A DNA stretch of 22,800 bases from an uncultured Clostridia bacterium. GTDB taxonomy: Bacteria > Bacillota > Clostridia > TANB77 > CAG-508. Positions within the stretch are counted from its first letter, which is position 1; every line of letters starts with the position of its first letter. A program made the translations under genes and the position numbers. Under the pieces are notes generated by a model. The model did no database searches, was not told the origin of the DNA, and saw only the letters and a list, made by a program, of their open reading frames with translations. Where the stretch lies: contig CAQRYF010000023.1 of NCBI GenBank assembly GCA_948875265.1, positions 1 through 22,800 of the forward strand, in the 5' to 3' direction. Positions 21,934-22,800 of this stretch are shown here, in pieces.

Positions 21934-22707
21934 TTATTTTTTCATTTGTGTTCCATTATTATTTATTGTATAGTTTTCTTTATATATTAATTCTGATACT
22001 TTAACTACTTCAAATCCTTTCGATTTTATATTTTTAATCAACATATCTAAACTGTCTGCTGTATGCTTAGTCCCATTATGACTTAATATTATATCTCCTG
22101 ATTTTAGTTTACTATCTAATCTATTCCACATTTCACTTCCTGTAAGTCCTGTATAATCTAAAGTATCTAAATTCCATTGTATGCAAAAATATTCTTTATC
22201 TTGTGCAGCTTTAATTACAGTATCATTATATTCTCCATAAGGTGCTCTATATATTTTTGTTCTACTTCCTGTTGCTTTTTCAATTTTATCATTACTTTTT
22301 TCGATTTCTTCTATATTTTCATCATAACTTAAATTGTTTACATGAGGATGTGTATCACTATGACTTGCTATCTCATTTCCAGATTCATATATTTTTTTAA
22401 CTGCTTCTGGATATTTTTCTATCCAATCTCCTACCATGAAAAATGTTATTTTTGTATTATTATTATTTAAAGTTTCTAAAATACTATCTATATCATCTGC
22501 ATTCCATGCACAATTCATTGTAAATGCTACTTTCTTTTCTTCTGTTTGTACATTATATATTGGCAATAGTTTTTGATTTATATTAGATGATGTCTGAATT
22601 GTATTTCCTGTTGTATTTATACTACTTGCTATACAAAATAATAAAATTACAGTAACAACTGATACTAAATAAGCATATATTTTTTGTTTATTAAATACAA
22701 AGAACAT
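21934..22707 (-). CDS. Polysaccharide deacetylase, PdaB/YlxY-like
   Basis: 257-aa carbohydrate esterase family 4 (NodB-fold) protein anchored by one N-terminal helix (about 10-28), with the enzyme domain outside the membrane. The metal-binding motif is intact: His116 and His120 in SHSDTHPH. RAPYGEYND (154-162), WNLDTLDY (178-185) and ILSHNG (207-212) are the usual later motifs. The first motif, normally T-F-D-D-G, reads TMNCAWNADD (63-72), so Asn65 occupies the catalytic-base position. This variant is seen in the PdaB/YlxY branch, linked to spore cortex or cell-wall maturation in endospore formers. ATG 22707 follows GGAGG with a T-rich 7-nt spacer. It may be co-transcribed with the small tail-anchored gene that follows. 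No convincing sporulation-sigma promoter is seen in the 93 nt available upstream. Confidence 0.88.
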   Translation of the reverse strand: MFFVFNKQKIYAYLVSVVTVILLFCIASSINTTGNTIQTSSNINQKLLPIYNVQTEEKKVAFTMNCAWNADDIDSILETLNNNNTKITFFMVGDWIEKYPEAVKKIYESGNEIASHSDTHPHVNNLSYDENIEEIEKSNDKIEKATGSRTKIYRAPYGEYNDTVIKAAQDKEYFCIQWNLDTLDYTGLTGSEMWNRLDSKLKSGDIILSHNGTKHTADSLDMLIKNIKSKGFEVVKVSELIYKENYTINNNGTQMKK

Positions 22708-22800
22708 AAAAAAACCTCCAAGTTAAAACTAGTTTAATTATATGTTTGGATTTAAAAAATATTCGTTTTTATATTACATTATTATATAAGAAAATATTAT

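Noticed and set aside
22740..22780. Possible sporulation sigma-G type promoter (GAATA ... CATATAA) before the deacetylase gene
   Set aside because: The spacer is about 15 nt instead of 17-18 and the -10 has a mismatch; AT-rich DNA gives such matches by chance.
1..22800. tRNA, rRNA, CRISPR arrays or riboswitches
   Set aside because: No cloverleaf, repeat-spacer pattern or known riboswitch core was recognised in any intergenic region by eye.

Overview
The window is AT-rich throughout (stop codons, third positions and spacers are mostly A/T), with strong AAGGAGG-type ribosome binding sites, tightly packed genes and many U-tailed hairpins. The gene content (pyruvate formate-lyase with its activase, bifunctional AdhE, lipoprotein signal peptidase, sporulation-type polysaccharide deacetylase, a GITLIALVIT-type prepilin) points to an anaerobic low-GC Firmicute, most likely an uncultured gut Clostridia. 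The genus cannot be fixed from sequence reading alone. Most genes are on the minus strand. The exceptions are two small XRE regulators and the pflB-pflA pair.

Left part (1-6100, minus strand): the 5' end of an ISLre2-like transposase cut by the window edge; a 421-residue charged helical protein of unknown function; adhE with a near-consensus promoter and a terminator overlapping its stop; a 113-residue protein resembling a lone Spo0A C-terminal domain; and a membrane-anchored M23 peptidase without an ordinary start codon. Middle (6100-13900): a plus-strand XRE regulator; an IS3-family remnant consisting of one end and the last ~31 codons of the transposase; a 663-residue polytopic membrane protein; an orphan prepilin-like surface protein divergent from a 63-residue XRE regulator; then pflB and pflA. 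pflA is broken by one extra base. Two TGACA/TGTC dyads flank the prepilin promoter.

Right part (13900-22800, minus strand): a 144-residue orphan; a winged-helix protein resembling the replication-relaxation family, preceded by a triple-S1 RNA-binding protein; a compact operon running GT-C-like membrane protein > lspA > rluD-type > rluB-type pseudouridine synthases; a tandem-OB-fold SSB-like protein with its own promoter and long leader; a small tail-anchored unknown; and a PdaB/YlxY-like polysaccharide deacetylase.

Functionally, PFL splits pyruvate to acetyl-CoA and formate, and AdhE reduces acetyl-CoA to ethanol, so the two anaerobic enzymes would form one fermentation route if the activase is functional. 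The M23 peptidase, deacetylase, LspA and prepilin act at the envelope. I did not find a complete new multi-gene system. The best leads are the prepilin/XRE switch region, the apparent read-through shield in front of the ISLre2-like transposase, an LspA with Glu at a catalytic Asp position, and the one-base lesion in pflA.
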